A stretch of 64,000 nt of DNA from Virgibacillus sp. AGTR (GCF_016919725.2 NZ_JAJERH010000001.1:62001-126000), one strand, 5' to 3'; positions 26,263 to 35,379 are shown, numbered from the stretch's first letter. Numbers and translations: made by a program. The notes: generated from the sequence alone by a model not told the origin.

Positions 26263-26429
26263 GGTAAGCCAATGATAATGTATTGCTATTGCTATTTTAA
26301 CGAAGTTAAAAAACTGTAATCTATTGGGAAGTGTTTATGTTGTATAATATTTTTTAATTGCTCTCCATAAGCACTCCCGCTTGTATATGCCTTTTCTTTG
26401 TATTTCTTTTCTACATTAGTGGTAAGCAT

Positions 26430-27203
26430 TTACGTTATGTTCTCCAATTGTCTATCAATAGCACGAAGCATATATGCAGCAAATAACTGTAATGCAGAAA
26501 CATCCCATGCATGTTTTTGCTTATTTAAAGAATAATCAGCTAAGGAATGAGCTACTACCATATGTAAATCCTCTCTTTCATCAGCTAGCTGTTCTAACAT
26601 CCATTCACCTGCTTCTTGCTTAGACGATACAACACTTTCCCTCAAGTAATAAAGTACACGACATAAATTCAGACTATAATAAACAGGTGCGTTACGAATT
26701 TCAATATAGGCATCTTCGATATCCTTCATAATGGAAGAAAGGTATATTGTATGATCAATGGCAGGAAAAGCTAGCTGCTTAGCTTCACCAAATAATGTAA
26801 CTCCTCGTTCAAGGGTTACGACAATGTGCGCTGCTAAATCATAGTCTTTACCATTAGCACATAGGTAGTTTTCATTCTGTAAATAATAATGTTTATGGTC
26901 CATGGAATAATGTAATTCAAAAGGAGTTGGATATAAAAAAGGGTATAAGGTGGATTGCAACATCATACTCATTTCTATACGTACAGCAAACCTATCTTCT
27001 AAGTCGATCAATTGTTTAATTATATGCTTCTTTTCATCCAACGATAGTTGTTTTCCCACAAGAACTAATAGATCTATATCGCTATGAAGCGGATTATAAC
27101 ACCCCATAGCTAACGAACCATGTAAATAAATACCATCTAGTTTTTCCCCTAAACATGTTTGGAAAGCATGAACAATGTTTTGCAACGTTTCATCCATATT
27201 CAT
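26430..27203 (-). CDS. DUF4111-type nucleotidyltransferase (aminoglycoside adenylyltransferase-like)
   Basis: 257 residues. YLHGSLAMGCYNPLHSDIDLLVLV is the GS-x-DxD nucleotidyltransferase core (about residues 26-48). A C-terminal helical DUF4111-like domain includes NLCRVLYYL. The layout resembles AadA-type adenylyltransferases, but resistance activity cannot be inferred from this alone. GGGGGAG lies upstream of the ATG at 27203. It is transcribed alone and divergent from the GNAT gene. Confidence 0.82.
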   Translation of the reverse strand: MNMDETLQNIVHAFQTCLGEKLDGIYLHGSLAMGCYNPLHSDIDLLVLVGKQLSLDEKKHIIKQLIDLEDRFAVRIEMSMMLQSTLYPFLYPTPFELHYSMDHKHYYLQNENYLCANGKDYDLAAHIVVTLERGVTLFGEAKQLAFPAIDHTIYLSSIMKDIEDAYIEIRNAPVYYSLNLCRVLYYLRESVVSSKQEAGEWMLEQLADEREDLHMVVAHSLADYSLNKQKHAWDVSALQLFAAYMLRAIDRQLENIT

Positions 27204-27302
27204 AAAGATCTCCCCCTAACTGCCATCCATTCCGTTACAATAGAAGTAGTTAAAGCTTAGCATGCAGAGCATGTTAGGTAAATAGGAAAGGAGAAAGCGA
27301 CT

Positions 27303-27848
27303 ATGTTTTATCATCAGCTGAGCCCTGAAGCAGGTTTACAATTGTTAGAACACCGTCATGCAAACCAATTATTTTATTTAACCGATCAATCAAGAAATCA
27401 TCTTCGAAAATGGCTACCATGGATTGATCAAACACAGACTGTCGAACATTCCTTAGCCTTCATTGACAGTGCACTGAAACAGTTCAGCAATAATACGGGG
27501 TTACACTTAGGAATATGGTATAAGGGAGAATTAGCTGGAGTGATTGGCCTTCATCATATTGATTGGGGAAATCGCTCTACATCAATTGGTTACTGGCTAG
27601 GGGAAAAGTTTCAAGGAAAAGGATTAATTACAAGTGCATGCAAAGCTATAATCAACTATTGCTTCTTAGAGTTACAATTAAATAGAATCGAAGTTCGGGT
27701 AGCAACGAAGAATATTAGAAGTGCCGCTATTCCGCAGCGACTTGGTTTTCATAGAGAAGGACAATTAAGAAAAGCAGAGTGGCTGTATGATACATATGTG
27801 GATCATTATGTATATAGTTTGATTAAAGATGATCTCTCGTCTCATTAA
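27303..27848 (+). CDS. GNAT N-acetyltransferase (RimJ/RimL/YdaF-like)
   Basis: 181 residues. The GNAT core is complete: LAGVIGLHHIDW, SIGYWLGEKFQGKGLITSA (acetyl-CoA loop, Q/RxxGxG/A variant QGKG), LNRIEVRVATKNIRSAAI and RLGFHREGQLR. This is the YdaF/RimL-like group that acetylates protein N-termini or small amines. GGAAAGGAG precedes the ATG. Substrate not predictable. A convergent methyltransferase gene follows, separated by a bidirectional terminator. Confidence 0.9.
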   Translation: MFYHQLSPEAGLQLLEHRHANQLFYLTDQSRNHLRKWLPWIDQTQTVEHSLAFIDSALKQFSNNTGLHLGIWYKGELAGVIGLHHIDWGNRSTSIGYWLGEKFQGKGLITSACKAIINYCFLELQLNRIEVRVATKNIRSAAIPQRLGFHREGQLRKAEWLYDTYVDHYVYSLIKDDLSSH

Positions 27849-27963
27849 CTATATAACCTTTTGTCCGTAAGCCGGCTGTTCTTTATAATTAATTGTGTTA
27901 TTAGGCAGAAGGAAACGATACATTTCCTTCTACGGAGTATAAGCATGCATATTGGATAATTCT

Positions 27964-27997
27964 AAAAGAATCGGTGAGAACGTTCATCGATTCTTTT
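27964..27997. terminator. Bidirectional terminator between convergent genes
   Basis: AAAAGAATCG ... CGATTCTTTT, 10-bp perfect outer stem with additional TGA/TCA pairs inside; A and T runs at both ends serve both the GNAT and the methyltransferase genes. A smaller hairpin AGAAGGAAA / TTTCCTTCT lies just upstream at about 27906-27930. Confidence 0.8.
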
Positions 27998-28012
27998 ATG
28001 AGTATATATTAT

Positions 28013-28786
28013 TTATTTTACTGCCTTCCAGATCGTCCAATAATCTACTTCCGTAATTTCTCCTGCTGTTTTTAAAGTTGTATTTAAATAGGATATAAAT
28101 TTTTCAATTTCTTGATCAGACAGTTGATAAAGAATACTTTTCCCATTTCTTCTTCTAATATCCGTAAATAAAAGTTCTTTAGAAGGGTATATTTTTCTAG
28201 TTTCCTTCAATTGTAGCTCTTCGATATCTTTAAATCCCGCATCTTTTAATGAATTTATAATCACATCACTCGAGAATCGTCTTTTTTCTTCATAATTAAT
28301 TAACCGGGGAAATAGCGAATATAACCACCCTCTAATATGTTTAGTATCGCCATCTCTCAAGCAATCGCCTATCGTCCTATCTTGAATAAGGTACACTCCA
28401 TCTTTTTGTAAAATTCGATATGCCTCACGAAAGCAAGCCGGTAAATCCTTCAAATGATGAATGAGCGCTCTTTGTAGAACGAGGTCAACGCTACTTTCTT
28501 GTAAACCTGTACTATACGCATTACCTTTTTTAAATGATAGTTGTGAATAATTCTGACAATTCTGCTTGGCAGCTGTTAACATTACATCTGAAAAATCAAT
28601 ACCAATAACGGTGGGTATGCCCATTTCTGCCAACGCTTTGGCATAAATTCCGCCACCACAACCAATATCAGCAGCACGAATACGTGAAGCAGGTTGATTC
28701 ATTAAAGTTGTTACAATATTTATCCATGAAGAATCTGCTTCTCTCGTTGCATACATCTCTTTGTGCTCTAACTCATGAAAATTCAT
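28013..28786 (-). CDS. Class I SAM-dependent methyltransferase
   Basis: 257 residues. Motif I is AADIGCGGGIYAKALAEMG (about 36-54), motif II VIGIDFSDVML, post-II VDLVLQRALIHHLKDL. It belongs to the Methyltransf_11/25 type, different in sequence from the one at 16.3 kb. AAGGAG precedes the ATG. It is a stand-alone gene. The substrate is unknown; helical C-terminal residues (about 170-257) probably form the substrate cap. Confidence 0.87.
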   Translation of the reverse strand: MNFHELEHKEMYATREADSSWINIVTTLMNQPASRIRAADIGCGGGIYAKALAEMGIPTVIGIDFSDVMLTAAKQNCQNYSQLSFKKGNAYSTGLQESSVDLVLQRALIHHLKDLPACFREAYRILQKDGVYLIQDRTIGDCLRDGDTKHIRGWLYSLFPRLINYEEKRRFSSDVIINSLKDAGFKDIEELQLKETRKIYPSKELLFTDIRRRNGKSILYQLSDQEIEKFISYLNTTLKTAGEITEVDYWTIWKAVK

Positions 28787-28919
28787 AGTAAACAGCTCCT
28801 TATCATCTGCATGTTAATTCAATTGTAGCGTAATAGTCACGATAAATATAATCGTATATTTCTATTTAAATATATAAGAGATAATAATCACCATGCATGT
28901 AAATGTGTATATAGAGAGT

Positions 28920-29099
28920 GTGAAACTTCAATCCGTGGAAGGGCGTTTATCCCCCACGGATTGGTAGTACCACAAGGGTATGACCTAAAGTCCTTTAAAC
29001 CAATCGGACATTTACTGGCAGTTGATCCACACTTACCCATATTGCATTCACTATTGCTTGATGTGAGGATTTTACTGCCAGTTATATGCGGGATAAAAT
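28920..29099 (+). repeat. Dispersed intergenic repeat family 1, copy C (longest)
   Basis: The fullest copy in the window, about 180 nt: GTGAAACTTCAATC at the 5' end, hairpin CAATCCGTGG / CCACGGATTG, a middle with GACCTAAAGTCC and ACTGGCAGTTGATCC, then TTCACTATTGCTTGA and ACTGCCAGTTATATGCGGG at the 3' end. No reading frame. The remaining parts of the gap 28787-29191 show no gene. Confidence 0.75.
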
Positions 29100-29267
29100 G
29101 AAAATGACGAATTAGGAAGAACGCCCAACCTTTACACCATTACTTTACATCTACTGTATTATCACCCAAATTTTGCGAAGGGGGTTCTTATTTGAAGCTA
29201 ACAAAATTTGTTGATAAATTGCCTATTATGAAATCAATAAAAGGATTATTCTTATTTAGAAATAAGG

Positions 29268-30707
29268 ATGGAAGAATTCAGACAAAAACTACATCGTGAT
29301 TTAAGACCGACAACATTATGGGGATATAACAGACAATTTCCTGGACCTACGATTGATACTGATCAAGGTAATCAAATGCATATTAAGTGGATAAACAACC
29401 TTCCTGATAAACATTTACTGCCAGTTGATAAATCCATTCATCATTTAGCTCATCAACCAGAAGTTCGAACAGTAACTCATTTACACGGTAGTGTAACTAC
29501 CCCAGAAAGTGATGGTTACCCTGAAGCTTGGTTTACAAAGGATTTTAAGAAAGTAGGGCCTGCATTCCAACAGCAAGTGTATCATTATCCAAACAAACAG
29601 CGTGCTACAACACTTTGGTATCATGACCATGCTATGGGGATTACGAGATTAAATGTGTATGCAGGACTTGCCGGAATGTACATTATTCGAGGTACTCAGG
29701 AGAGAGAAATGAATATTCCAAACGATCCTTATGAAATTCCACTCATTATCATGGATCGTACCACTAATGAAGATGGATCTCTTTACTATCCAGCACAGCC
29801 TAATAATCCCACTACGAACACACCAAATCCATCTATTTCACCTGCATTTATTGGTGATAAAATACTCGTTAATGGTAAAATATGGCCGTATTTTGAAGTA
29901 GAACCAAGGAAATATCGTTTTCGGATTCTTAACGCGTCGAATACAAGGGGATATCAATTATACCTTAGTTCTGGTGCCCCCCTATATCAAATTGGTTCAG
30001 ACGGAGGTTTTCTCCCCAATACGGTTAAGGCAAATACGATAAATATCGAGCCAGCTGAACGTGTTGATGTAATTGTTGATTTCAGCAAGTATAAAGAGAA
30101 CTCTATTATTTTGAAAAATGACCTTGGACCCAATGCTGATCCAGATGATGAAACAAACGAGATCATGCAATTTAGAGTGCAACTACCACTAAAACAACGA
30201 GACCATACTATTATTCCAACCTACTTATCAACCATACCCTCTCTCAAACAAAATAAAATTAAAGCGGTTCGTAATCTAAAACTCATAGGATTAAATGATG
30301 ACTATGGGCGACCACTGCTACTATTAGATAATAAAAAGTGGGGAGATCCAATTACTGAGACACCAGAATTAGGCTCAACAGAAATCTGGTCAATCATAAA
30401 TGTTACCGGTTTCAGCCACCCTATCCATATACACCTTGTTCAATTTCAATTATTAGATAGGAGAGCTTTTGATTTGGCGCACTATAATAAGGATGGAAGG
30501 ATTATCTACACGGACTCACCTGCTCCTCCTCAGCCAAACGAAAAAGGATGGAAAGATACAATTTCAGCTCCCTCAGCACAGATTACAAGAGTAATAAGTA
30601 AATTCGCACCTTATACTGGAAAATACGTTTGGCATTGCCATATTTTAGAGCATGAGGACTATGATATGATGCGGCCATTTAAAGTAATAGATCCTAACAA
30701 CCAATAG
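29268..30707 (+). CDS. cotA: CotA-like multicopper oxidase (spore coat laccase type), N-terminal frameshift
   Basis: 479 residues from this ATG, but the family N-terminus is encoded upstream in another frame. A TTG at 29192 with AAGGGGG before it gives (M)KLTKFVDKLPIMKSIK, matching the CotA start. One A too many in the AAAA at 29239-29242 shifts the frame; with it removed the protein reads on through KDYSYLEIRMEEF into MEEFRQKLHRDLRP. All copper ligands are present: HLHG, WYHDHAMG, HPIHIHLV and HCHILEHEDYDMM. CotA oxidises phenolics and bilirubin and forms brown spore pigment in the outer coat. Translation from 29268 has no good RBS, so the gene may be silent if the shift is real. Confidence 0.88.
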   Translation: MEEFRQKLHRDLRPTTLWGYNRQFPGPTIDTDQGNQMHIKWINNLPDKHLLPVDKSIHHLAHQPEVRTVTHLHGSVTTPESDGYPEAWFTKDFKKVGPAFQQQVYHYPNKQRATTLWYHDHAMGITRLNVYAGLAGMYIIRGTQEREMNIPNDPYEIPLIIMDRTTNEDGSLYYPAQPNNPTTNTPNPSISPAFIGDKILVNGKIWPYFEVEPRKYRFRILNASNTRGYQLYLSSGAPLYQIGSDGGFLPNTVKANTINIEPAERVDVIVDFSKYKENSIILKNDLGPNADPDDETNEIMQFRVQLPLKQRDHTIIPTYLSTIPSLKQNKIKAVRNLKLIGLNDDYGRPLLLLDNKKWGDPITETPELGSTEIWSIINVTGFSHPIHIHLVQFQLLDRRAFDLAHYNKDGRIIYTDSPAPPQPNEKGWKDTISAPSAQITRVISKFAPYTGKYVWHCHILEHEDYDMMRPFKVIDPNNQ

Positions 30708-30813
30708 GACGCTTAGAAAACCAGCATATTAATCTATGAAAAAACAAACAGGTTGAAAATAGTTCGTGCTACGAAGCTGCTGGGAAAATATTCTTTGCTA
30801 TCCATGGTAGATA

Positions 30814-30850
30814 GTGAGCCTTCTTGCGCTAACGTACGAAGAAGGCTCAC
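30814..30850 (+). terminator. Terminator-like hairpin downstream of the CotA-like gene
   Basis: Perfect 12-bp stem GTGAGCCTTCTT / AAGAAGGCTCAC with a 13-nt loop, followed by a moderately T-rich stretch (gaattctttct). The rest of 30708-30930 contains no gene. Confidence 0.6.
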
Positions 30851-30930
30851 GAATTCTTTCTACGTTGGAATACCCGTGAATATCTTGAAATTGTCTTACT
30901 GCCTGTTAACGTGAGGTAAGCATAGATAAT

Positions 30931-31614
30931 TTAAAACGCCAGTTCCACTTTCTTTCCCTTTTCTATTGCTTGTTGTTTATTGTCTTCATACACATCACTT
31001 GTCGTTATTGAAATGGAGTTTAACTGTTCTGGATCTGATTTCTCAAGAATATATGCAAGTTCACCTGTTTTCACCTGTCCAGGTGATAGCTTTCCATGAA
31101 GTTCTTGTAGATAAAAATCATCTTCAAAACCCTTTAGTTCCCCTTCACTCGTCTCCAATACCGATACAGGTGCAACATTAATCGTTTGTTCACTTTTGTT
31201 CTGAATCTTTACTTGTAGCTTCAAGTAATTAAATCTATCTTCATGATGAGTGAATTGATGGAAGTAATCTATCAAATGAAGAGCAGGTCTATATTCCATC
31301 ACCTTCAAATTCTTATATGTGAGCTCAATTGGTCCAATTTCTAGTCTTTTACTATCGTCTGTGCTTGCTACTAAAGTAACCTTGCCATCTTCATCTTCAT
31401 ATGTATCACCAATTTCTTTCAATGACCTCGTATCAGGTGCCTGTGGATTATTTATATATTGATCAACTTCTTTCTCTTCCTCTTTTATTGCTTGCATCCC
31501 TTTTCCTTTTTGTTCAGAATTTACAGCACCATTTTCTGCTTCCGCGTTTTCATCATGCCTAGCACAACCAAATACAACTAGAATAGCTATCAGCATAAGT
31601 AACCATTTAATCAT
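30931..31614 (-). CDS. Lipoprotein of unknown function
   Basis: 227 residues from the ATG at 31614, with AGGAGGGG about 11 nt upstream. A lipoprotein signal ends in VFGC (Cys17). After a charged linker comes a beta-rich domain (about 75-227) with a NYLKLQVKIQNKSEQTINVAP motif, similar in style to DUF4352/immunoprotective-type surface domains: ligand-free beta sandwich proteins exposed on the cell surface. It follows the alkaline phosphatase gene by 83 nt on the same strand. Function not recognised. Confidence 0.75.
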   Translation of the reverse strand: MIKWLLMLIAILVVFGCARHDENAEAENGAVNSEQKGKGMQAIKEEEKEVDQYINNPQAPDTRSLKEIGDTYEDEDGKVTLVASTDDSKRLEIGPIELTYKNLKVMEYRPALHLIDYFHQFTHHEDRFNYLKLQVKIQNKSEQTINVAPVSVLETSEGELKGFEDDFYLQELHGKLSPGQVKTGELAYILEKSDPEQLNSISITTSDVYEDNKQQAIEKGKKVELAF

Positions 31615-31697
31615 TAATCTAAGCCCCTCCTGCCTCCATTTATGTAAATGATCCCGCTGCTTAAGTAACGGGATCATGGTATACATAGTTATTTAGG

Positions 31698-33071
31698 TTA
31701 TGGCTTGGCGCTTCGAATATTTTTTAATATATCCATCACCTTGTGCCCAACCTCATGGTTATCATTTAAGCCAATAAACTGATCTGCCTGTGGACCATAA
31801 GCATATACATTTACATCTACACCATCATGTCCGCCAGTTGTCCATCCAGTACCAGAACGCACATCAAAAATTCGTTCAATCGCATTATCAATTTCTGTTG
31901 TATCGTCAGTTTCAACCGCTTTTTTTACAGATTCTATTTCTTCCGCTGTTAGATCCAAGTCAATATATTGATCCAAAACCTCTTTAACATCCTTGCCGTC
32001 ACTAATCTCAGCTGCCATAAAATCAGGAGTACGTTTAGCTGCTCTCAAGGGTGTTGGATCCCATTTATATTCTCCATCGACCCCCATCACTAAACCACCA
32101 GTAGAATGGTCAGCAGTAGTGATTACTAACGTCTGCTTGTCTTTTTCTGCAAAATCAATCGCTCTTTCATAAGCTTTCTCAAAGTCTTTCATTTCACTCA
32201 TCGCACCAACGATATCATTATCATGACCCGCCCAATCTATTTGACTGCCTTCTACCATTAAAAAGAAACCATCTTTGTTTGTGCTCAAGCGATCTATTGC
32301 TGTATCCGTCATTTCTTCTAGAGATGGCTGCTCTTGTGGTCGATCAATTGCTTTATCTAGCCCAACCGGAGCAAACAAACCTAAGATTTGCTTATTCGTA
32401 TCAGCTACTAATTCTTCTCTTGTATTTACATAGCTATATCCGGCATCTTGAAATTCTTCTGCTAGATTGCGATCCTTTCTTTCAAAATAGGAGATACCCC
32501 CTCCTAAAATAACATCCACTTTATGCTTACCATCTACTTTTTCATCTATATAATCATCAGCAATATCATTATAATTATGACGTGACTTATCATGAGCTCC
32601 AAAAGAGGCTGGAGTAGCATGATTTACTTGTGATGTAGAAACAAGTCCTGTTCTTTTTCCTCTATCTTTTGCTTCTTCTAATACTGTCTTTACTTCATTC
32701 TTTTTCATATTAACGGCAATTGCACCATTATATGTTTTAATCCCAGAGGATAACGAAGTTGCAGCTGCCGCTGAATCTGTAATACTCTCTTCTGAATCCC
32801 AAGAATAGGTTTGCTGCATTCCCACTAAATGCTGATCAAAAGCAGTTTCCTCCAGATAAGGCGATGGATTATTCTTAAATGACCGATATGCTGTATTGTA
32901 TGTTGGCCCCATGCCGTCTCCTATCATAAAGATGACATTTTTGACTTTTGCTTGACTAGGATAATGCCTCTTCGCTTCCACCTCTTGACCTGCAGCTATA
33001 AAACTACCAAGTACTAAAGAAGTGATAACTGTTAAGGTTAGTAATCTTTTCCCACACCTTTTGTTGATCAA
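31698..33071 (-). CDS. Secreted alkaline phosphatase
   Basis: 457 residues with an N-terminal Sec signal peptide (about 1-33, ending AGQEVEA). The start is TTG at 33071 with GAGGAGG upstream. Active-site features of the PhoA superfamily: IGDGMGP (Asp52 region), TDSAAAATS with the phosphorylated Ser100, HDNDI and TADHSTGG for zinc, and the late GWTTGGHDGVDV. It hydrolyses phosphomonoesters outside the cell, releasing phosphate. No clear PhoP box was recognised upstream. It belongs to the PhoA/PhoB type of B. subtilis by size and motifs; which of these it matches cannot be told. Confidence 0.93.
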   Translation of the reverse strand: MINKRCGKRLLTLTVITSLVLGSFIAAGQEVEAKRHYPSQAKVKNVIFMIGDGMGPTYNTAYRSFKNNPSPYLEETAFDQHLVGMQQTYSWDSEESITDSAAAATSLSSGIKTYNGAIAVNMKKNEVKTVLEEAKDRGKRTGLVSTSQVNHATPASFGAHDKSRHNYNDIADDYIDEKVDGKHKVDVILGGGISYFERKDRNLAEEFQDAGYSYVNTREELVADTNKQILGLFAPVGLDKAIDRPQEQPSLEEMTDTAIDRLSTNKDGFFLMVEGSQIDWAGHDNDIVGAMSEMKDFEKAYERAIDFAEKDKQTLVITTADHSTGGLVMGVDGEYKWDPTPLRAAKRTPDFMAAEISDGKDVKEVLDQYIDLDLTAEEIESVKKAVETDDTTEIDNAIERIFDVRSGTGWTTGGHDGVDVNVYAYGPQADQFIGLNDNHEVGHKVMDILKNIRSAKP

Positions 33072-33240
33072 AACAATTCCTCCTCATTTGTATTTGGACT
33101 CCATTACAGATTTTACAGAGAAACTATTAATCTATGGTTAAGAGTATATAAGAATAGAGTAAAAATAAAAGGGAAAAAATTCCTGGTCAAAAAGCCACAT
33201 CACTTTAAGTTTTCTTCTAAGTTCTCTTCAGAAAACAACA

Positions 33241-33282
33241 AACTGCCGCTTGTAGTGATATCCTATCAAGCGACAGTTTTTA
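33241..33282. terminator. Terminator between the YeeE gene and the phosphatase promoter region
   Basis: AACTGCCGCTTG / CAAGCGACAGTT (one G-U type mismatch) with a T run on the + side and a T-rich TTGTTTTC on the minus side. It ends the minus-strand YeeE-type gene. Confidence 0.7.
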
Positions 33283-33299
33283 ATTTTTACACCATTCAT

Positions 33300-34553
33300 T
33301 TAGCAAAAGGAATCCTTTGATTTTGGGACTGATAATCCAAATAATGGTCGAAGGTATAGGGCTAAAAATGTACCAGCTAATGCTAAGATCCCCCAGACAT
33401 AACCGTGTAGGCTAAAAGAAGCTATCCCTCCAAAATAAGCGCCAATATTACAGCCAAATGCAAGGCGAGCTCCATAGCCCATTAATAGCCCTCCAAGCAT
33501 AGAAGCTACTACGTTTTTGAAGTTTAATTTTGTAAATTTAAGTAACCCACCAGCTGCTGAGGCAAGAAACGCACCAAGAATAACACCTAAATTTAGTACA
33601 GTGGTAGAGTCTGTGAATATAGACGATTCTAGTACCTGAGCATTTGCTCCCTGCCAATAGCCCCAACTAGCAACGTCGACACCAAAGAATTGTGCTACCT
33701 TAGAACCCCATAGCGCAAATGCTGATGTAATTCCCCATGGAGCTCCACGCGTAAGTAGAGTAAGAGCATTTAATATAGCTAATATGCTAGCTGCTACAAA
33801 TAATGGCCAAGAACCTCGTAAGATACGTTTCCAACCGTTTGTTGAAGGAACAGGTGCCATCTTAGGTGCTTTTCTTTTTCTTTCCACTTTAAACGTAATC
33901 CAAGCGATTAATCCAAATAATGCAATGGATACAATCCAAGCACCACCATACCCAAGTCCTGTTGAGGTTGCTAATGAAATAGGTTCAAAAGCTGGTAATT
34001 CTTCTGTCCAAAACAGGAGATGCTTCGCTCCAATGGTGGAACCGATAATAAAGAAAAGTAAGGTTACAAACATGACGGATCGTCCCCCACCAACAGCATA
34101 TAATGTTCCTGAAGCACAACCACCACCAAGTTGCATCCCTATTCCAAACATGAAGGCGCCTACTAATAGACTTATACCTACTGGTGATACGTAGCCAGCG
34201 ACTTCTCCACCAAAGAAGGAATGACCAAACGCTAAAATAGGTGCAAATAATGTCACTGCAATTGCTAGCATGAGCATATGTGAACGTAGTGCTTGCCCAT
34301 TACCTACTGACATAAATCTTCTAAAAGCGGAAGTAAAGCCAAAACGCGCATGGAATAACGTATAACCAAGCAATAGCCCGATTATTAACAGTAACGGCTG
34401 AGTAATAGGTTGCTTAGCGAATAAGTAGATTAGCAGAATCGCTCCTACCAGTATCCCCCCAATAATTAAAGAAATTTGTGGTTTATTTAACTTCGTTGTA
34501 TTTTTAGGAATTGGATCTTTTACTTCTCTGATTGGTTGAATCTTTGTCGACAT
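33300..34553 (-). CDS. YeeE/YedE (TsuA-type) sulfur transporter
   Basis: 417 residues from ATG 34553 (RBS AAGGGTG); a GTG three codons earlier overlaps the RBS. About 10-12 short and long hydrophobic helices in two repeats. Conserved Cys motifs of the YeeE/TsuA family, GMQLGGGCASGTLYAVGGG and ARLAFGCNIGAYFGG, line the thiosulfate path in characterised members. The likely role is uptake of thiosulfate or related sulfur compounds; the exact substrate is inference. It is a single gene, not beside the sulfur cluster at 55-60 kb. Confidence 0.9.
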   Translation of the reverse strand: MSTKIQPIREVKDPIPKNTTKLNKPQISLIIGGILVGAILLIYLFAKQPITQPLLLIIGLLLGYTLFHARFGFTSAFRRFMSVGNGQALRSHMLMLAIAVTLFAPILAFGHSFFGGEVAGYVSPVGISLLVGAFMFGIGMQLGGGCASGTLYAVGGGRSVMFVTLLFFIIGSTIGAKHLLFWTEELPAFEPISLATSTGLGYGGAWIVSIALFGLIAWITFKVERKRKAPKMAPVPSTNGWKRILRGSWPLFVAASILAILNALTLLTRGAPWGITSAFALWGSKVAQFFGVDVASWGYWQGANAQVLESSIFTDSTTVLNLGVILGAFLASAAGGLLKFTKLNFKNVVASMLGGLLMGYGARLAFGCNIGAYFGGIASFSLHGYVWGILALAGTFLALYLRPLFGLSVPKSKDSFC

Positions 34554-34922
34554 CCAAAACACCCTTTTCTGATGAAATTAGTCAGATTTATTTCATTATG
34601 ATAACTGCTATGCAGATTACTGTCAATAATTCGCTATGCATATTGGTCCGAATTTAACGGAGAAGATCTGGATAATAGACCTATTTATTGGTACGATCGA
34701 AATAATGAACCTCCATGTAGTAACAGCTTCTCAAATGGCAAAACGTTTATATCACACGAAGAGATTCACTAGCTTTGACTAGAGGAAAAAGCTTAAAAAT
34801 TAATTCAACATAGTATAATAAAGCGTTATTACGTTATCGTTATCGTTATTTCGTATAGTGATACATAATTTTTTATGCTTTGGGCATCGCTAAACTATCT
34901 AAACGAATAAGGAGGTTTTTAC
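34554..34922. other. Intergenic region with a possible gene remnant and short tandem repeat
   Basis: No intact gene. A stop-bounded + frame at about 34605-34766 lacks a start codon but reads RYAYWSEFNGEDLDNRP then IYWYDRNNEPPCS, a composition like real protein; it could be a leftover 3' end of a deleted gene. Three CGTTAT units lie at 34832-34849. A TATAAT-like box lies at about 34813, probably the promoter for the 45-residue gene that follows. Confidence 0.35.
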
Positions 34923-35060
34923 ATGTCTGAGGAAAACAAAAATCGCAATAAAGATAAGAATAAGCAAAATAACAGAAACAAACATAATAAACAACAGGAT
35001 CACGTAGAATTTGCAAGCGAGAATGAATTTAATACAATTGAACAGAAAAAACGAAAGTAA
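34923..35060 (+). CDS. Small hydrophilic protein (45 aa)
   Basis: MSEENKNRNKDKNKQNNRNK, then a tail with HVEFASENEFNTIEQKKRK. AAGGAGG lies 9 nt before the ATG and a clear terminator follows, so this is a real short gene. The Asn/Lys/Gln-rich, Cys-free composition is like that of minor acid-soluble or late spore proteins of Bacillaceae, but no named family is recognised. Transcribed alone. Confidence 0.7.
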   Translation: MSEENKNRNKDKNKQNNRNKHNKQQDHVEFASENEFNTIEQKKRK

Positions 35061-35100
35061 ATAGAAAAATCGCTATCTGTGGCCGTGACGCAAGAATTTT

Positions 35101-35187
35101 TAAGCGATGAATAACCCAAACTTCATCTGAATATTTTAGATAAGGTTGGGTTTTTGTTTTGGATCTCGGTAGTTTATTCATCGCTTA
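35101..35187 (+). terminator. Terminator nested inside a longer inverted repeat
   Basis: Inner hairpin AACCCAAACTTCATCT / AGATAAGGTTGGGTT with a T-rich tail (35113-35160) ends the 45-residue gene. It is bracketed by TAAGCGATGAATAA (35101-35114) and its inverted copy TTTATTCATCGCTTA (35173-35187), which could pair to form a second, larger structure. Confidence 0.65.
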
Positions 35188-35212
35188 GTCAAAATGCTTC
35201 GCTTTCCTGTAG

Positions 35213-35379
35213 GATCTTCAGTCGTACTTTTGCCGTAAGATAAGGAAGCCTTCAGAAGCGATACATCGCAGGCAGAAAAGCGCTCTTCTTTTTCAAGGAG
35301 TCTACGTATTTTGACTGCGCATCGTATGAACATTTTTTATCGTTCGGCTTTTGGTTTAGCTATTTTAGTTTCGTCCCAG
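35213..35379 (-). repeat. Dispersed intergenic repeat family 2, copy b
   Basis: Read on the minus strand: GGGACGAAACTAAAATAGC, AGCCGAACGATAA, then GCGATGTATCGCTTCTGAAG, CTTCCTTATC and CGACTGAAGATCC. This is the same order as copy a at 16011-16158. No reading frame. The gap 35061-35582 contains no gene apart from this element and the terminator. Confidence 0.65.

Noticed and set aside
26430-27203. Aminoglycoside resistance gene
   Set aside because: The nucleotidyltransferase core is present, but many DUF4111 proteins have no resistance role; no mobile context supports it.
29400-29425. TTTACTGCCAGTTGAT inside the CotA-like gene, resembling the tail of repeat family 1
   Set aside because: It encodes the conserved LLPVD of CotA (LPIDH in relatives), so the similarity is chance.
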